Shown: one piece after another, positions 1 through 19,112 of the stretch
How positions within the stretch are numbered: the stretch's first letter is position 1
Layout of the letters: each line of letters starts with the position of its first letter
Assembly (NCBI RefSeq): GCF_036711975.1
Contig: NC_091973.1
Coordinates: forward strand, 3,906,001 to 3,970,000
DNA from: Onthophagus taurus
Taxonomy: Eukaryota > Arthropoda > Insecta > Coleoptera > Scarabaeidae
Direction of reading: 5' to 3'
Length of the DNA stretch: 64,000 nucleotides
Notes under the pieces: model-generated
The model's database searches: none
What the model was told of the DNA's origin: nothing
The model's input: the letters and a program-made list of their open reading frames with translations, nothing else
Program-made: the position numbers and the translations under genes

Positions 1-3000
1 AGGTGTTTCTCTTCAGTTGAAAATAATTTTTTAATAACCTCAATAATTTTTTCGTTGGATCCTTTGCTTCTAAATAATTCGTACGTTAATATGCTTATTA
101 TTTTGGTGTATGTTTTTATGGGTAATTTTAAGTCTTTAAATAAAGGATCCATGAGTGTTGACCAAAAGTTTTCATTCTTTGTTAAATCATCCACAATCAT
201 ATTTTTTCTATACATCCATAAAGCATGAAATAAATCTAATACGGCTGCTTGTATTGGGCTGTATAAATAATCGGTGGATTTTCTTATATTCTCGAGATAT
301 TCTTCCATAAAAGCATTCACGCTATCGCCGATATCAACACAATTAGTATGTGGTAATCCTGATATATCGAAAAATGCAACGATCATCCCGCTTTGATTTT
401 GGACGCAAAGTGTTATTAAATCTAATATGGCCACTTTTAAACTTTCTTCTTCTAACGGATCTCTTAGTTTCTCTAAAAACGTGCATTGTAGTTGATATTT
501 ATCCATTTCTAACAATGATAACATTGGAATATCTGAGTTAATAGCTAACTTCTTCAATATTTGGCACGATAATTTTGGTATTGCTAAATCAAACGATTGT
601 TGCATGTATCCAGTTAATAATTTTAACGAACTCGGTTTAACCGTACTATCAAGAAACATTTCCAAAAAAATTGTTCCTTTTAAATTCCGTTCACCTCGAT
701 TGTGTAGTAATAATATTATATTAATAATGGCCAAAACTTTTTTGAGGCATTGTACCAAGCTAATCGATGACCGTCTTTCCCAATCACCTTTAGTCATTAT
801 ATAAGCATTTAAAAATGAATTCGTCATTCGGAATAATTTATTAATTAACTCAATCGTTGGTGAATGATCGGTTATTAAACAGAAACAAAAGTCGTATATC
901 GTTTTATCATCACCATTAAGATCTTGATAATTATTTTGTAATACACTCAATATAACCCCAAGACATTCATTTGATAATTGTTGTTTATGAAGGTTTGTTT
1001 CATACAACCAATTTAAATGTATTGGGAATATATGAACAAATAAAAACACCATTCCTGGTATTAATACTTTGTGCACACACTTTTTCAATTCAATTAATTT
1101 TTTTAAAAAATTTATGTACGAAAATAATACGTTGACTTTTCCCAATCCAATTTCTTCTCGAATTGTGTGTAATAACATGCACGTGTTTAAAAATGAGTTT
1201 TCGAAAAACTTTTCGATTACGGTTAAATCTTTCATAGCGTGCGGTAAAAAGTTGTTTATTACCAAAAAGTCAGTTATTTTTTCTGGTTCGTGATTTAAAA
1301 GTAACGTGCAGATGTCTAAGCACGTTACGATTAAATCTATATTAATAATTGGTCGGGTTGATGTTCTTAAAAGAACTGGTTGTAAATAATTTAATCCACC
1401 ATAGAATTTAATACCCAAATCTTTTTGTAAAATAGGAATAAGGCATTTATATCCCAATTCAACACAATGCATATTTTCTTTCGCCATATCAGTATCAGAC
1501 ACAACTAAAGACGCCATATATTCTAATACATCAATGTATTTATAAGCGTAATCAAATATAATGTATACATTTGTGTTAATTTTTCTGATGACAGCTCTTG
1601 TTCCGGTTGGTATAGTGAGGGATTTAACTCCTCTTGGTTGATAGTCTTGTCTTAAAACGATTTGCCCATCATATGGGGTTTCATTATAAATTTCAGCAAA
1701 CGTTTTTACGTCGTTTAACATTTCATAAACGAAGTCATATAATTCTTTATGTTTTAATAGTTGTGTCGAGACTTTTGTGAATGGTACAAAGGTGTGTGGC
1801 ATCATTTGATAAGTTGATACATAGAATTTTTTATAAACGCTATCAGAGGTCATCATTGATATTGCAAATTCGCGATTTTCAGCTAACTTACTTATTAAGT
1901 CATCCATACCATCAGCAATTAATACGGTTGAGCAATCATCGAAATTATAACTTGTGTATTCGACGAAATAAAATATTGTTTGTTTCATTATTTCACCAAT
2001 AAAAGTATTGTTCCAATCGCTAAGTGATATTAGCTCGTTTAAATAATAATAAACCTTTTGTTCCAAAGCAAACATAATAAATCTGGTATACAAATTTGAA
2101 TTTTTGTTAATAAATTCTTTATTTCCCGTCGCTAATTGTAGCGAAATATAAAGTGTTAATAAAATCGAAAGTTCTTTAGTATTCGACATTTGGAATATAT
2201 TATTTCCTATTGCCTCCGTGTGTCTTTGGAACCCCGCCGAATCCTCCCAAAAAGTTTTTGCCGCCAACAACATAGCAGCAAGTTGTATCATTCTAATATG
2301 TTTTAACTCTTCCGGTTCGCAAACTGTTAAAATACCATCATTACTTGGCATATAAGCAAAGGCATGTTTCTTACAAACATCGATAAGTAAAATAAATTCA
2401 TCTATGTTACACGGTTTATAACTCATCGTAATCATAATACAATGTAAAGTTTCGATTTGTTCTCGATGATTCCTAGTCACCCAATCTTTAAAATCAAGAC
2501 AACATTGTTCGTTGTCGCGTTTTATTTCATTGGTAAGCAGTTGGTATTGGTCAAAAAGCGAATCCCGGATTTTAACGATATCCATTTCCTTCAAAAAGTT
2601 CGCATAAAGCTTATAAAATCCATGTTTTTGATTGTTACTATTTTCTAAAATATGTTTCATCGTTTTTATCATATACATTCTTTCCGATGAATAAAACAAC
2701 CACAATTGTTTAAACAAATTTAAGTTATAAAGTTCATATTCAGCTATTTTTTGTATATCTTCCACTTTTCCGTAATATTCAAAAATTAAAAAGTTACAAA
2801 ATACTTTCCAACCTATATCGCATTGCAAATTCTATATTTAATTAAAAAAATAATTATTAGGCGTTTATTTTATTAATGTTAGTGATGGGTAAAATATCAA
2901 GTATCGAAGTATTATTATGTTGACATCTATTTCAGTGTATTTCAACAAACTTAATAATTACCAAGCCAATTACAAACCAAACTCGGATAATAATCAATTA

Positions 3001-5593
3001 AGCGCTAAATTAAGGCAGCCATAAGTAAAAATTAGACAGCTGACGGAAATCTAGCTTTTTATTCGAAATGTCTGGACAAAACGCCAAGCAACTATTGTAA
3101 TTCGAAAATTAGTGCTTAAACATTCCCAGGAAGGAAAATCGGTACGAGAAATTGCAAAAATTGTAGAAAGAAGCCATTCTATGGCGCACGATATAATAAA
3201 GCGCTTCAGTATCTACAATCGGGTGGAAAACAAGCCAAAGAGCGCTCATAATATAATTGTTGTGTTGTTAATAGCCAAAGCTGGCTATTATTGCTGAGAA
3301 TGAGCTAGGGGAAAAAGCTAGTGCGTCAACCGTCAGAAACTAATAATGCTAATTTACATGGGAGAAAGGTGAAAATAAAGATTTTTCTTTGTGGAAAACT
3401 GATCTGTTTACTGATGGGAGTAAATATAACATTTTTGGGTCAGATGGTAAGTATGGAGAAGAAAAAATGAGGAGCTGCATTTAAAAAATTTAAGACTAAC
3501 TGTGAAACATGGTGGCGGATCTGTGGTAGTGTGAAGGTCATTTTCAGGTGCTGGACCAGGATGTTTGCATTTCATCGAGGGAATAATGACTGGCGATTCT
3601 ATCAAGACAACGATCCAAAACACAAGGCGTACAAAGTACGTTCTTGGCTCTTATATAATTAATATAAATTAAATAAAAACAATACTTTTTCTGTTTTTTT
3701 TTTACTTTACTGTCTAACCGGTTTCGGCTTACGCCATCATCAGAGACATTAATAACACAACATTAGTGACCGTCAATGCGAATTTATAGTGTTGATTTAT
3801 ATTTTATTGTAAAATTTTAACTTCTACCATGCATTTTAATATGTTTATATTTCATAATTTTTAACTTGTATCTTTGTGATAAGCCGTCTATATGAGCAAC
3901 AGAATGTGTTGCCAAAATCTAATGTTGTATTATTAATGTCTCTGATAATGGCATAAGCCGAAACGGTAAAATAAAAAAGACCAGGAAAAGTATTGTTTTT
4001 ATTTAATTTATATTATAGAAAATACTGATCAACATGGATCAAACTCCCTCATCTAATCTTATATAATTGCCCTCATGTAATGGAAACACCACTCCAAAAC
4101 CCAGACATAAATCCCATTGAAAATTTATGGAATTATTTAGATACCAAAATTCGGGAACTTTAAGTTTCTAGTAAATTTGAGTTGAAGAGCATCTTGTTGG
4201 AAAAATTAGAGAAAATTCCACCCACTTTTTGCTTATAATTACGTTTTCTAAATTTTGTTTACTGCCTGTGTTTGGCTTGTGCATAGGTTTTGTACTGTTT
4301 TCGTTTATTTTTTTATTAGAGTGAATAAATTTTTGCATTTTGTGTATGTGTTTTGAATATGTAATTAATAAATTACTGAGAATCAATTTATTTTTTTTTC
4401 CTAGCAGTTTTAGTTTGAACATTTTTTAGTAAGAAAGTATTATTACTACTTATTAGTAGCTGAGATATCTGTTGTGACAACTAAAATCAAACACATTGTA
4501 CAGGGTGGGTAAATTTGGGTGTTATTATAGGCTATCTCAGAAACTATAAGAGATACGAAAAAAGTAGGTGCCATGGCTCATGTGCTTTATTTTTGAAATT
4601 AGAGAAATGAGGTTGGGTTGGGTTGGGCTAAAAATATGCTCTTTTCACTAACATTATAATCAACTATAGTTTGTATTAAAAAAAAATACAACTTTATGTT
4701 ATATCTCAAGATTTATCAGCTGTGTTTAAAATTTTTCAACAGCAGTATATTTTACTCAAAAAAGTGTCTTAAGAATGTATTAACCACTTTTCTTTAATTT
4801 CAAAAATAAACGAAATATGAGAAATTTTTGAAATCGCGAAAATTTGACTCTTTGGCTATAACTTAAAAACAAAAGAAGATAGAGGTTTGGTCTTTGCGGG
4901 ATTGGATTAGTCTTGGAAAAAGAGATCAAGGCATAGCACCTACTCTTTTCGTATCTTTTATGGCCCCTCTTCACTATGACTTATCATGGACCACTGCGAG
5001 CCATCGCCATTGTGTAGAGGGGTGATGAAGTGGCCATAAGTGGTGGATAATGGTGATGGTAAAGGAAATTTCTTAATCATTTCAGTCAACAGCGCCTGTT
5101 GCTTACAGTGGGCCATCTAGACTATACCACTGTGTGGAAGCAAACATGCTAGCCATCATGGCTACCATTCTAGTGGTCCAACAGTTTCTGAGATAGCTTA
5201 TAAGAACACCCAAAATGTTATAATTTTGAATTCATTCATAATTTGAATAATATTGATACTTGATAAAATCACCCAGCACTAATTAAGACAATCTTACCAA
5301 ATGAATATTAAACTGTTCCACAAACTTCTCCAATTGGCCCCCTTTTTCTTTAATCTTAGCGGCGATTACTGGAATAAGATCTAAAGTACCTTCTTTATAC
5401 GGTTTGTACTGCCCCAATCCCTCCAAAAGTTTATTTTTCGATAACTTTAAAACATTCTCTGCTTCCACCACAGTCACCCCCTGTATATCACCAGCAAGTG
5501 TTAACCACACTTTCTTCCAACAACTAAAACAAGAAAAATAATTAAGAAAACGCCTCATTTTAAGCAGTAAATAACTTACATTGTGGTAGACAT
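1..5593 (-). CDS. Nup188: Nucleoporin NUP188 (5' part; runs off the left edge)
   Basis: This is the scaffold nucleoporin of the inner ring of the nuclear pore, a partner of NUP93. Three exons are visible: 5593-5580 (ATG, MSTT...), 5523-5298 and 2831-1. The GT/AG sites fit and the frame is kept: exon 1 ends in phase 2 and exon 2 in phase 0. The third exon is open for 943 codons to the window edge, so about 1020 residues are seen of a protein that is about 1750 long in humans. Family features include an N-terminal LLEGLGQYKPY segment near residue 40 and an SH3-like insert near residues 475-510 (IPTGTRAVI...IIFDYAYKY). A late helical segment reads LFHALWMYRKN, then FWSTLMDPLF. Intron 2 (2832-5297) holds transposon remnants. 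The start lies about 490 bp from alpha-COP in divergent orientation. Identification is from recalled family sequence. Confidence 0.92.
3060..4235 (+). mobile_element. Decayed Tc1-like transposon in the NUP188 intron
   Basis: Fragments of a Tc1 transposase appear in order on the plus strand, separated by stops and frameshifts. A helix-turn-helix start lies near 3112-3240 (GKSVREIAKIVERSHS, then IIKRF and NRVENKPKS). The second-aspartate region lies near 3590-3635 (FYQDNDPKHKAY), and the PDINPIENLW box near 4105-4135. The order and spacing match a Tc1 element about 1.1 kb long once the later insertion at 3655-4018 is removed. It has no coding capacity now. Exact termini were not found. Confidence 0.8.
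3655..4018. mobile_element. Foldback/MITE-like element nested in the Tc1 remnant
   Basis: The two ends are inverted copies over about 100 bp. The left arm runs from ATATAAATTAAATAAAAACA through GTTTCGGCTTACGCCATCAT to about 3765. The right arm from about 3925 to 4018 is its reverse complement with a few mismatches. The middle of about 150 bp has no ORF. It separates the DNDPKH and PDINPIENLW parts of the surrounding Tc1 transposase, so it inserted later. Non-autonomous; the mobilising family is unknown. Confidence 0.72.
4499..5220. mobile_element. Foldback element, family F1 (short, internally deleted copy)
   Basis: The left end reads CAGGGTGGGTAAATTTGGGT and continues as an arm that is also seen at 14414 and, inverted, at 16046. 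The second half (about 4740-5215) is the opposite arm. It ends with a degraded copy of the terminus and is interrupted at about 4963-5186 by roughly 225 bp of unrelated sequence. The copy lacks most of the loop present at 14900-15560. No coding sequence is seen. Confidence 0.7.
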
Positions 5594-12942
<7,349 letters not shown>

Positions 12943-13147
12943 ATTTAAGAAAATAAGTATTATTTAGTTGTTTATATATATTAACGAGTTTTTTTTGTTA
13001 TAAATGTTTTTATTTTGAATAAAGTAATCAGTTCTATATTTATTAATATCTTTTATTATTTCAAATAATATCTCATTGTTACATTGCACACCAAAAAAGG
13101 CACCATTGACAAACAAAAACGCCAATGTGGAATGGCGGCGTATTTTA

Positions 13148-13862
13148 CACATAGTAATAATAATAATAAATAAATTTATTGCCATAATAAGAAACAAAAA
13201 ATACAAATTAAAGAAAATGTATACATTTAACTTAATGCATAAATACGGGCAAAAGGGTCGATTTATCGCGTAAGCGATGTCTTCCAAACAACCCAATCAA
13301 TCAGCAGTATACTAAGTTATATAAGAAAAACTATGAATAAACGGCAAGGTGCTATGCTAAACTTATGGTCACTAAAAACGGTGCATAATGATAGTTGCTG
13401 GAATAAAAGAAGAAGAGAAGAAAAGGGAGAAAAAAAAGTTCTCAAGAAGATACTTGGAGAGCCAATAAATGACGTTTTAGGTGGTTTTTAAATGTTACAA
13501 GGTGAGGAATATTACGGATCTCAGCAGACAGACTATTCTAAAGGGTTATTGCCTGCACAGCAAACGATTTATGGTAAATCTCGGTACTATGGGTCGGGAA
13601 CATAAGCACAGAATCTAACTGAGATCTAGTGGGTAAACCATGCGACGACAAGCGTTGAAATATACAATACAGATACCTCGGGGTTTGATTGTGAAGAACA
13701 GTATATAACATAGTTAATATACAAAACGATCTACGGTTCTGACAGCTTAATATCTGCAAATAATTACGGTATGGGGTTATGTGTTGAGATCTCTCGAGAT
13801 CAAAGATATACCGTATGCAGTTGTTTTGAAGTCTTTGCAGTTTGTTTCGTAGTGTTACCGAA
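13148..13862 (-). mobile_element. Non-LTR retrotransposon 3' fragment in the alpha-COP duplicate
   Basis: On the minus strand a 5'-truncated element reads [20 protein letters not shown] and, further on, MFPTHSTEIYHKSFAVQAIT, then IRNIPHLVTFKNHLKRH. These are blocks of the region after the reverse transcriptase domain in CR1/jockey-like elements. It ends in an ATT-rich tail at 13148. The copied alpha-COP sequence on both sides shares AGTAAT, a likely target-site duplication. The homologous piece at 16220-16425 lies in the opposite orientation. Confidence 0.75.
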
Positions 13863-13965
13863 AGTAATCTACAACCAGTGCATCAAATGTTGACGCTAAC
13901 CGCTTTGAATATGTTTTTCAAGATGAAAAATTACAAAACCGCCGCTAGTTTCGCAAAGAGATTTG

Positions 13966-16426
13966 GTCTTTTGCGAAACGATCGTCTGTTTTCGCGAGGT
14001 AGGGGAGTGGCTTTATTTATCAGGGACACCCTTCGTGCTATGATTATCGAATCCTCCGATGGGTCAGTTCAGGGGGCTGAATTCATGCTTGTGGAATTGA
14101 AAAGTTCCTACAACAAGGCGTTTTTTATTGTCCTTCTCTTGTTAACTACTTTGATCAATTGGAGGAAACCTTTAAGAGGCACTCTTAATTATAACACTAT
14201 TCTCCTGATGGGAATTTCAATATTTGTCTCCTAAAAATGACTCATGCAGTGATAAACTTCGCTTCATTGCTTCCTCATTACATTTGTCCATCCTGCATCT
14301 TCCTACATCGCATTCGCTTTCTGGATCTTACTATTACGACTCGTCCGAGCAGCATACTTACGCATGGTCAGCTCCCTGGTCCTCAATTTTCCAATCACGA
14401 TCTAATTTACTGTACAGGGTGGGCAAATTTGGGTGTTATTATAGGCTATCTCAGAAACTATAAGAGATACGAAAAAAGTAGGTGCCATGTCCCGGTCTCT
14501 TTTTTCGAGACTAATTAAATCCCGCAAACATCAAACCTCTATCTTCTTTTGTTTTTAAGTTATAGCCAAAAAGTCAAATTTTCGTGATTTCAAAAAATGC
14601 TCATATTTCGTTTATTTTTCAAATTATAACAATGGGGTTGATACGTTCTTAAGACACTTTTTTAAGTGGAATATACTGCCGTTGAAAAGTTTTAAATATA
14701 CTTGATGATTTTTGAGATACAACACAAAGTTGTGTTTTTTTAAATACAAACTACACTTGATTATGATGTTAAAGAAAAGAGCATATTTTTAGCTTTCCAA
14801 TGATGTATCGCATGTATGGTGTATTTGCAGAAAATAAGCGTTAATTTTCAATTCGAAAATAGTAAGCGCTAATGTTCAAAATTTTGATTATAGTAGGCAG
14901 GTTCGGGCAGTAAATACTACCTAGTGGCTATAATATATGGTTTTGCACGAATATGACAGAATAAAGTTGGTTTTGTACCAACGAATAAAAACTTTGAATA
15001 GTTAATTTAAATTTCTCAGCATCTTATCCCTGACTTTGTTCACTAATAAAAAATGATTAGCATTTAAAGTTTGTTTATTAAAAATACAAGAAATGTATTA
15101 ATTAATGAATAATTAAATATGGACAACTTCAGGAACTAAAGAGTCATAAACTGTCATCTTCTTCTACTCAACTTACTGGTTGTAAGATTAGAACAGTTAT
15201 CATATCGGTTATCAATGAATGAAATCTTCGGTAGTATTTTCCCAGTTTTTCCCAAACATAAGATGTAGAAGTTTTTTGATATCAGCAATCTTTTCTTTTG
15301 AAATTGGGTGAGATAGAGGAAAATTAGGAATCATAAACTGGGAGCGGACTTTCCATTGAAACACCGTTTGAATGGGGATATGAAGACTTATGTATCAACT
15401 TCAAAGCGGACTCCAATATATTCTATATTTAATTTTATCGTTTTATTTAAAGATAATGCGGAACTTCTTAAACGGGAAACTAGTTTCGCAAAATTCACTA
15501 ATGAAATGACAAGTAAACTCACGTTGCTATAGTAACTAAGTAGTATTTAGCGTTTTCTCGCCTACTATAATAAAAAATTTGAATTTTAATCTTTAATATT
15601 TTAAAAATTGAAAAATAACGCTTATTTTCCGCAGAAACATCATGCGTGCGATACATCATTGGAAAGCTAAAAACATGCTCTTTTCAGTAACATCATAATA
15701 AAGTATAGTTTGTATTTAAAAAAATACAACTTTATATTATATCTCAAAAATTATCAGCTATGTTAAAAATTTTTCAATGGCAGTATATTCTACTCAAAAA
15801 AGTGTCTTAAGAATGCATTAACCCCATTTCTCTAATGTCAAAAATAAACGAAATATGAGCATTTTTTGAAATCACTAAAATTTGACTTTTTGGCTATAAC
15901 TTAAAAACAAAAGAAGATAGAGATTTGGTCTTTACGGGATTGGATTAGTCTCGGAAAAAGAGACCGGGACATGGCACCTAGTTTTTTTGTATCTCTTATA
16001 GTTTCTGAGATAGCCTATAATAACACCCAAATTTGCCCACCCTGTACAGTGCAAATGGGACAACATATTTCCTCGCAACGCATTATTTCCGTTCATGACC
16101 TGGGTCGTATTGATAACGATTTGCTGTTGTCTGATGCGCAAAAGATCGAATGGCCGATATTGATGGAAAGGTTGACTACTTCAACTTTAAACTTATCAAT
16201 CGATATTAAGCCAGTATAAACCAGGGTATCTGTACTGTATAGATTCTTTGCTTATGTTCCCGACCCATAGTACTGAGATTTACCACAAATCGTTTACTGT
16301 GCAGGCCATAACCCTTTGGAATAGTCTGCCTACTGAGATTCGCAATATTCCTCACTTTATGACATTTAAAAACCATCTAAAACGTCATTTATTTGCTCTC
16401 CAAGTATCTTCCTAAGAACTTCTTTT
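13966..16426 (+). mobile_element. Non-LTR retrotransposon, plus strand, interrupted by a foldback element
   Basis: The 5' portion (13966-14412) encodes endonuclease-like sequence ([20 protein letters not shown], then [20 protein letters not shown]). It resembles the apurinic endonuclease domain of jockey/CR1-type elements but has frameshifts. After the foldback element it resumes at 16047 (DLGRIDNDLLLSDAQKIEWP). It then jumps by deletion to the C-terminal block MFPTHSTEIYHKSFTVQAIT...WNSLPTEIRNIPHFMTFKNH and ends near 16415. The reverse transcriptase core is missing. Non-functional. Confidence 0.75.
14414..16046. mobile_element. Foldback element, family F1 (long copy, arms of about 490 bp)
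   Basis: It starts CAGGGTGGGCAAATTTGGGT and ends with the exact complement ACCCAAATTTGCCCACCCTG. The arms (about 14414-14900 and 15560-16046) are inverted copies with scattered differences. The centre of about 650 bp has no ORF of note. It is flanked by TGTA/TACA, compatible with a TA target duplication, and interrupts the retrotransposon endonuclease remnant. A shorter relative is at 4499-5220. The CAGGGTG end resembles that of the mariner-like element at 26768, but the arms differ. Confidence 0.85.
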
Positions 16427-16638
16427 TATATATATTAACGAGTTATAAATGTTTTTATTTTGAATAAAGTAATCAGTTCTATATTTATTAATATCTTTTA
16501 TTATCATTTACATTTTTATTTAAAATAATATCTCATTGTTACATTGATATATACATTTTAATATATTATATTTTTCCCATCACAGCCTGTTAACATTCTT
16601 AATGAAGCACTTCTGGATAAATTTATTGCATTTTGTTT

Positions 16639-18091
16639 TTAAAATCTGGGTGTTCTTCCTTCGCGTACAATTGTTAGTGCTTGAAAAATGGCGGCTTTGT
16701 CAAGTTCGCTTTGAGTGGGTTTTTCGTTGTCCAAACATATTTCTTTAGCGCGGGGTCCGAAACATTCAAAAACTTTTGCGCGATAATCAACGACTGTGGC
16801 CACGACGTTTCCAGTTAAACATAAATATTCCAAACAGGGTAAATTACCAACGTTGGCTATTTGATTAATGTCGGTTATTTGGTTACTACTTAAATTTAAA
16901 TTTTCTAATGAGTAAAGCTTTTTGAATCCTTCTAGTGAAGATATGAGGTTTTGAGATAAATCCAAAACGACCACATTTCCTAACTTTGTGTGCAAATCTT
17001 CGCAACTTGAGATTGAATTATCGTTTATGTAAAGATGAGTGAGTTTTGTTAATGAGGAAACGTCCCCTAATTTTGTAATCTTGTTATGACCCAAATAAAG
17101 CTTCTTTAAATTTGGGACTAAACTTAAAACTGGGCCAATTTCTGTTAAATTATTAAACCTTAAATCCAAAGACTCCAGTTTAGTCCATACTTGAGTATTG
17201 CACAATTGTGATTTATGTAATATATCGCATTGGAGGATATCTGATATATTTGTTATGGAAGATTTCGCCACAGAAAGTTTTTCAACGGTATTTCGAAGAG
17301 TTCCAAGACTAGATACGTTGTTTAAAGGCATGTAATGAATTGATAATGATCTCAACCCCTAAAAATAAATTTTTTATTAAAAAAGTGGTACAAAAAGGTT
17401 TTTAACATACTTTAAATATTGATAGATCGATAGGTAACTTATTTGGCTCTATGTTGCTTAATAAAAACTTTTTTGGAATCCCATTAATAGACAAACTTGT
17501 TAATTGAGTGCAGTAGTCTAAGACATGACTAAATTCGTACCTTTTATCTGTTTCTACAACGTTTGGGAAAGGTTGTTTTAAACAAATACTAATCGAATAT
17601 AACTGAAAAAAAATTTTTTAATTAAAAAATAATCTAAAAGTGTTATACTTTACCTCTAATGGATTAAAAGTAGTAATTTCTTTGTTAACAATACTGTCGC
17701 CTTCAGTACAAAACCGGAAAGCCAATTTCTTTAATAAATAAAAGGTATCATACAGATTAAAATCTAAAAATTCGACGAATTCCCTAGGCATGGTGCGTTT
17801 TAAATAATTAAATATATTTTGTAAATAACATTCAAGAGCTTGTCGTCTAGTTTCGATAAAATTGGGGCACTTATTTCGAATGGTACGTTTCGGAGGTAGC
17901 AAATTCTTGGAAACACCGTGATCATTACACAGCATTTGGTGAAGGTCGTAAAATTCGCTGTAACGTCTCGAAACGGACCAAGTAACTTCATCCACACGGA
18001 CGGATATTAAATAAAACGTTACGTTGTCCACATCTTTCACATTGGGTATTTGGAGCCCCGTTTCTCCAATGTGTCTCCAAAAACATGACAT
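16639..18091 (-). CDS. Nisch: Nischarin-like protein (PX domain and leucine-rich repeats)
   Basis: Insect nischarin is a short endosomal, integrin- and Rab/PAK-linked scaffold. Exons are 18091-17654, 17602-17411 and 17358-16639, all joined in phase 0, for 449 residues. Residues 1 to about 120 form a PX domain (RRYSEFYDLHQ, then LLPPKRT and FLDF). Residues about 215-385 hold leucine-rich repeats (LESLDLRFNNLTEIGPVLSL, LKKLYLGHNKIT, LTHLYINDNSI, LENLNLSSNQIT). The tail VVDYRAKVFECFGPRAKEIC is the characteristic nischarin LRR cap. Human nischarin is far longer; the short form is normal in insects. It lies tail to tail with the alpha-COP locus. Its substrates here are unknown. Confidence 0.9.
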
Positions 18092-18239
18092 ATTTTGTGT
18101 AATTTTTATTTAATTGTTAACGAACCTTCATTTTCTTTCGAAAAAAATACCTCCATATAACACCTTCCTGATATTTTGGTTATTTATTGCGTTTGATATC
18201 TTGTGTTATTATTATTATTAATTTTTTTTTAATATAATG

Positions 18240-19080
18240 GTTTGTACAGGTGGCGAAACTCTTTAATACGCATGCGTTTGAAGAATTTCAGTTTTTGGTT
18301 CATAGGTGGAGGTTAATATTTAATATTTATGTTACCCGTAACGGACCGAAATCGGACATTATTCAATTTCCCGATATTCTAAAGACAGGAAGAAGAACTC
18401 CAGTGCATAAAAAAAGGCTCAAAAACTCTTCCAGAAAACTTTAGACCAATATCTATGTTGTCGGTCTTTGCCAAAATATTTGAATCAGTTTTAAAAAGTA
18501 GACTATTGTCCCTTTTGAATACGACTGGTTTTCAAACTTGTAAGCAGCATGGTTTTATAGGCGGTAAGAGCACACAGACTGCTATTATATCATTGTTGGA
18601 ATTTGTTTATAGAAATCTCAATGAGAGCAAAATTGATTTGGCTGTTTTCCTGGACTTGTGTAAGGCGTTTGATGTGGTTGACCATGCTATACTGCTTAGT
18701 AAGCTCGAAGCTTTGGGAATTCAGGGACCATCACTGACAGTTTTCAAAAATTATTTAAGAAATAGAAGCAGCAGGACTCATATAAAGAAAGTATGGAGTA
18801 CCCCAGGGATCTGTCCTCAGTCCTCTGGTTTTTTTAATATATATAAATGATATAACGAATTGTTGAATGCATGATCTTGCCTTGTATGCGGATGATGCTG
18901 TTTTGTTCTACAGCGAGTCTATGAACTCTGTCTTTTCTGATGCTCAGTGTGATCTTGACAATGTTTGCTCTTGGATAGATAAAAATAATATTCAATTAAA
19001 CAGCAATAAAGTCCTAAACTTATATTATCTGGTATTAGGTTGAGTGAAGTTACAAATAATACCTATTTGGGCATTGTCTT
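18240..19080 (+). mobile_element. Non-LTR retrotransposon reverse transcriptase fragment
   Basis: Successive plus-strand frames carry RT blocks: KNFRPIS-like (ENFRPISMLSVFAKIFESVL), the HGFIGGKST box, AVFLDLCKAFDVVDHAILLS, and the catalytic box LYADDAVLF near 18885-18905. Frameshifts occur near 18445 and 18830. Both ends are truncated, and a run of AAT repeats follows. The type is CR1/jockey-like from the FLDLSKAFD and YADD contexts. Confidence 0.85.
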
Positions 19081-19082
19081 AG

Positions 19083-19112
19083 ATAATAATAATAATAATA
19101 ATAATAATATAT
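19083..19112. repeat. AAT microsatellite
   Basis: About nine AAT repeats mark the junction between the plus-strand RT fragment and the 3' tail of the minus-strand retrotransposon. The microsatellite probably grew from the tail of the latter. Confidence 0.85.

Larger units (their letters stand above)
13065..16560 (+). pseudogene. Decayed duplicate of the alpha-COP 3' end
   Basis: Three blocks copy the end of alpha-COP in the same order. 13078-13147 copies about 12474-12546. 13860-13965 copies about 12542-12647 ([20 protein letters not shown]). 16427-16545 copies the 3' UTR at 12974-13078 (ATATTAACGAG..., then TGAATAAAGTAATCAGTTCT). The blocks are separated by retrotransposon pieces and a foldback element, and the stretch for 12648-12973 is lost. 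The simplest history is a tandem duplication followed by insertions and deletion. Not coding. Confidence 0.85.
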
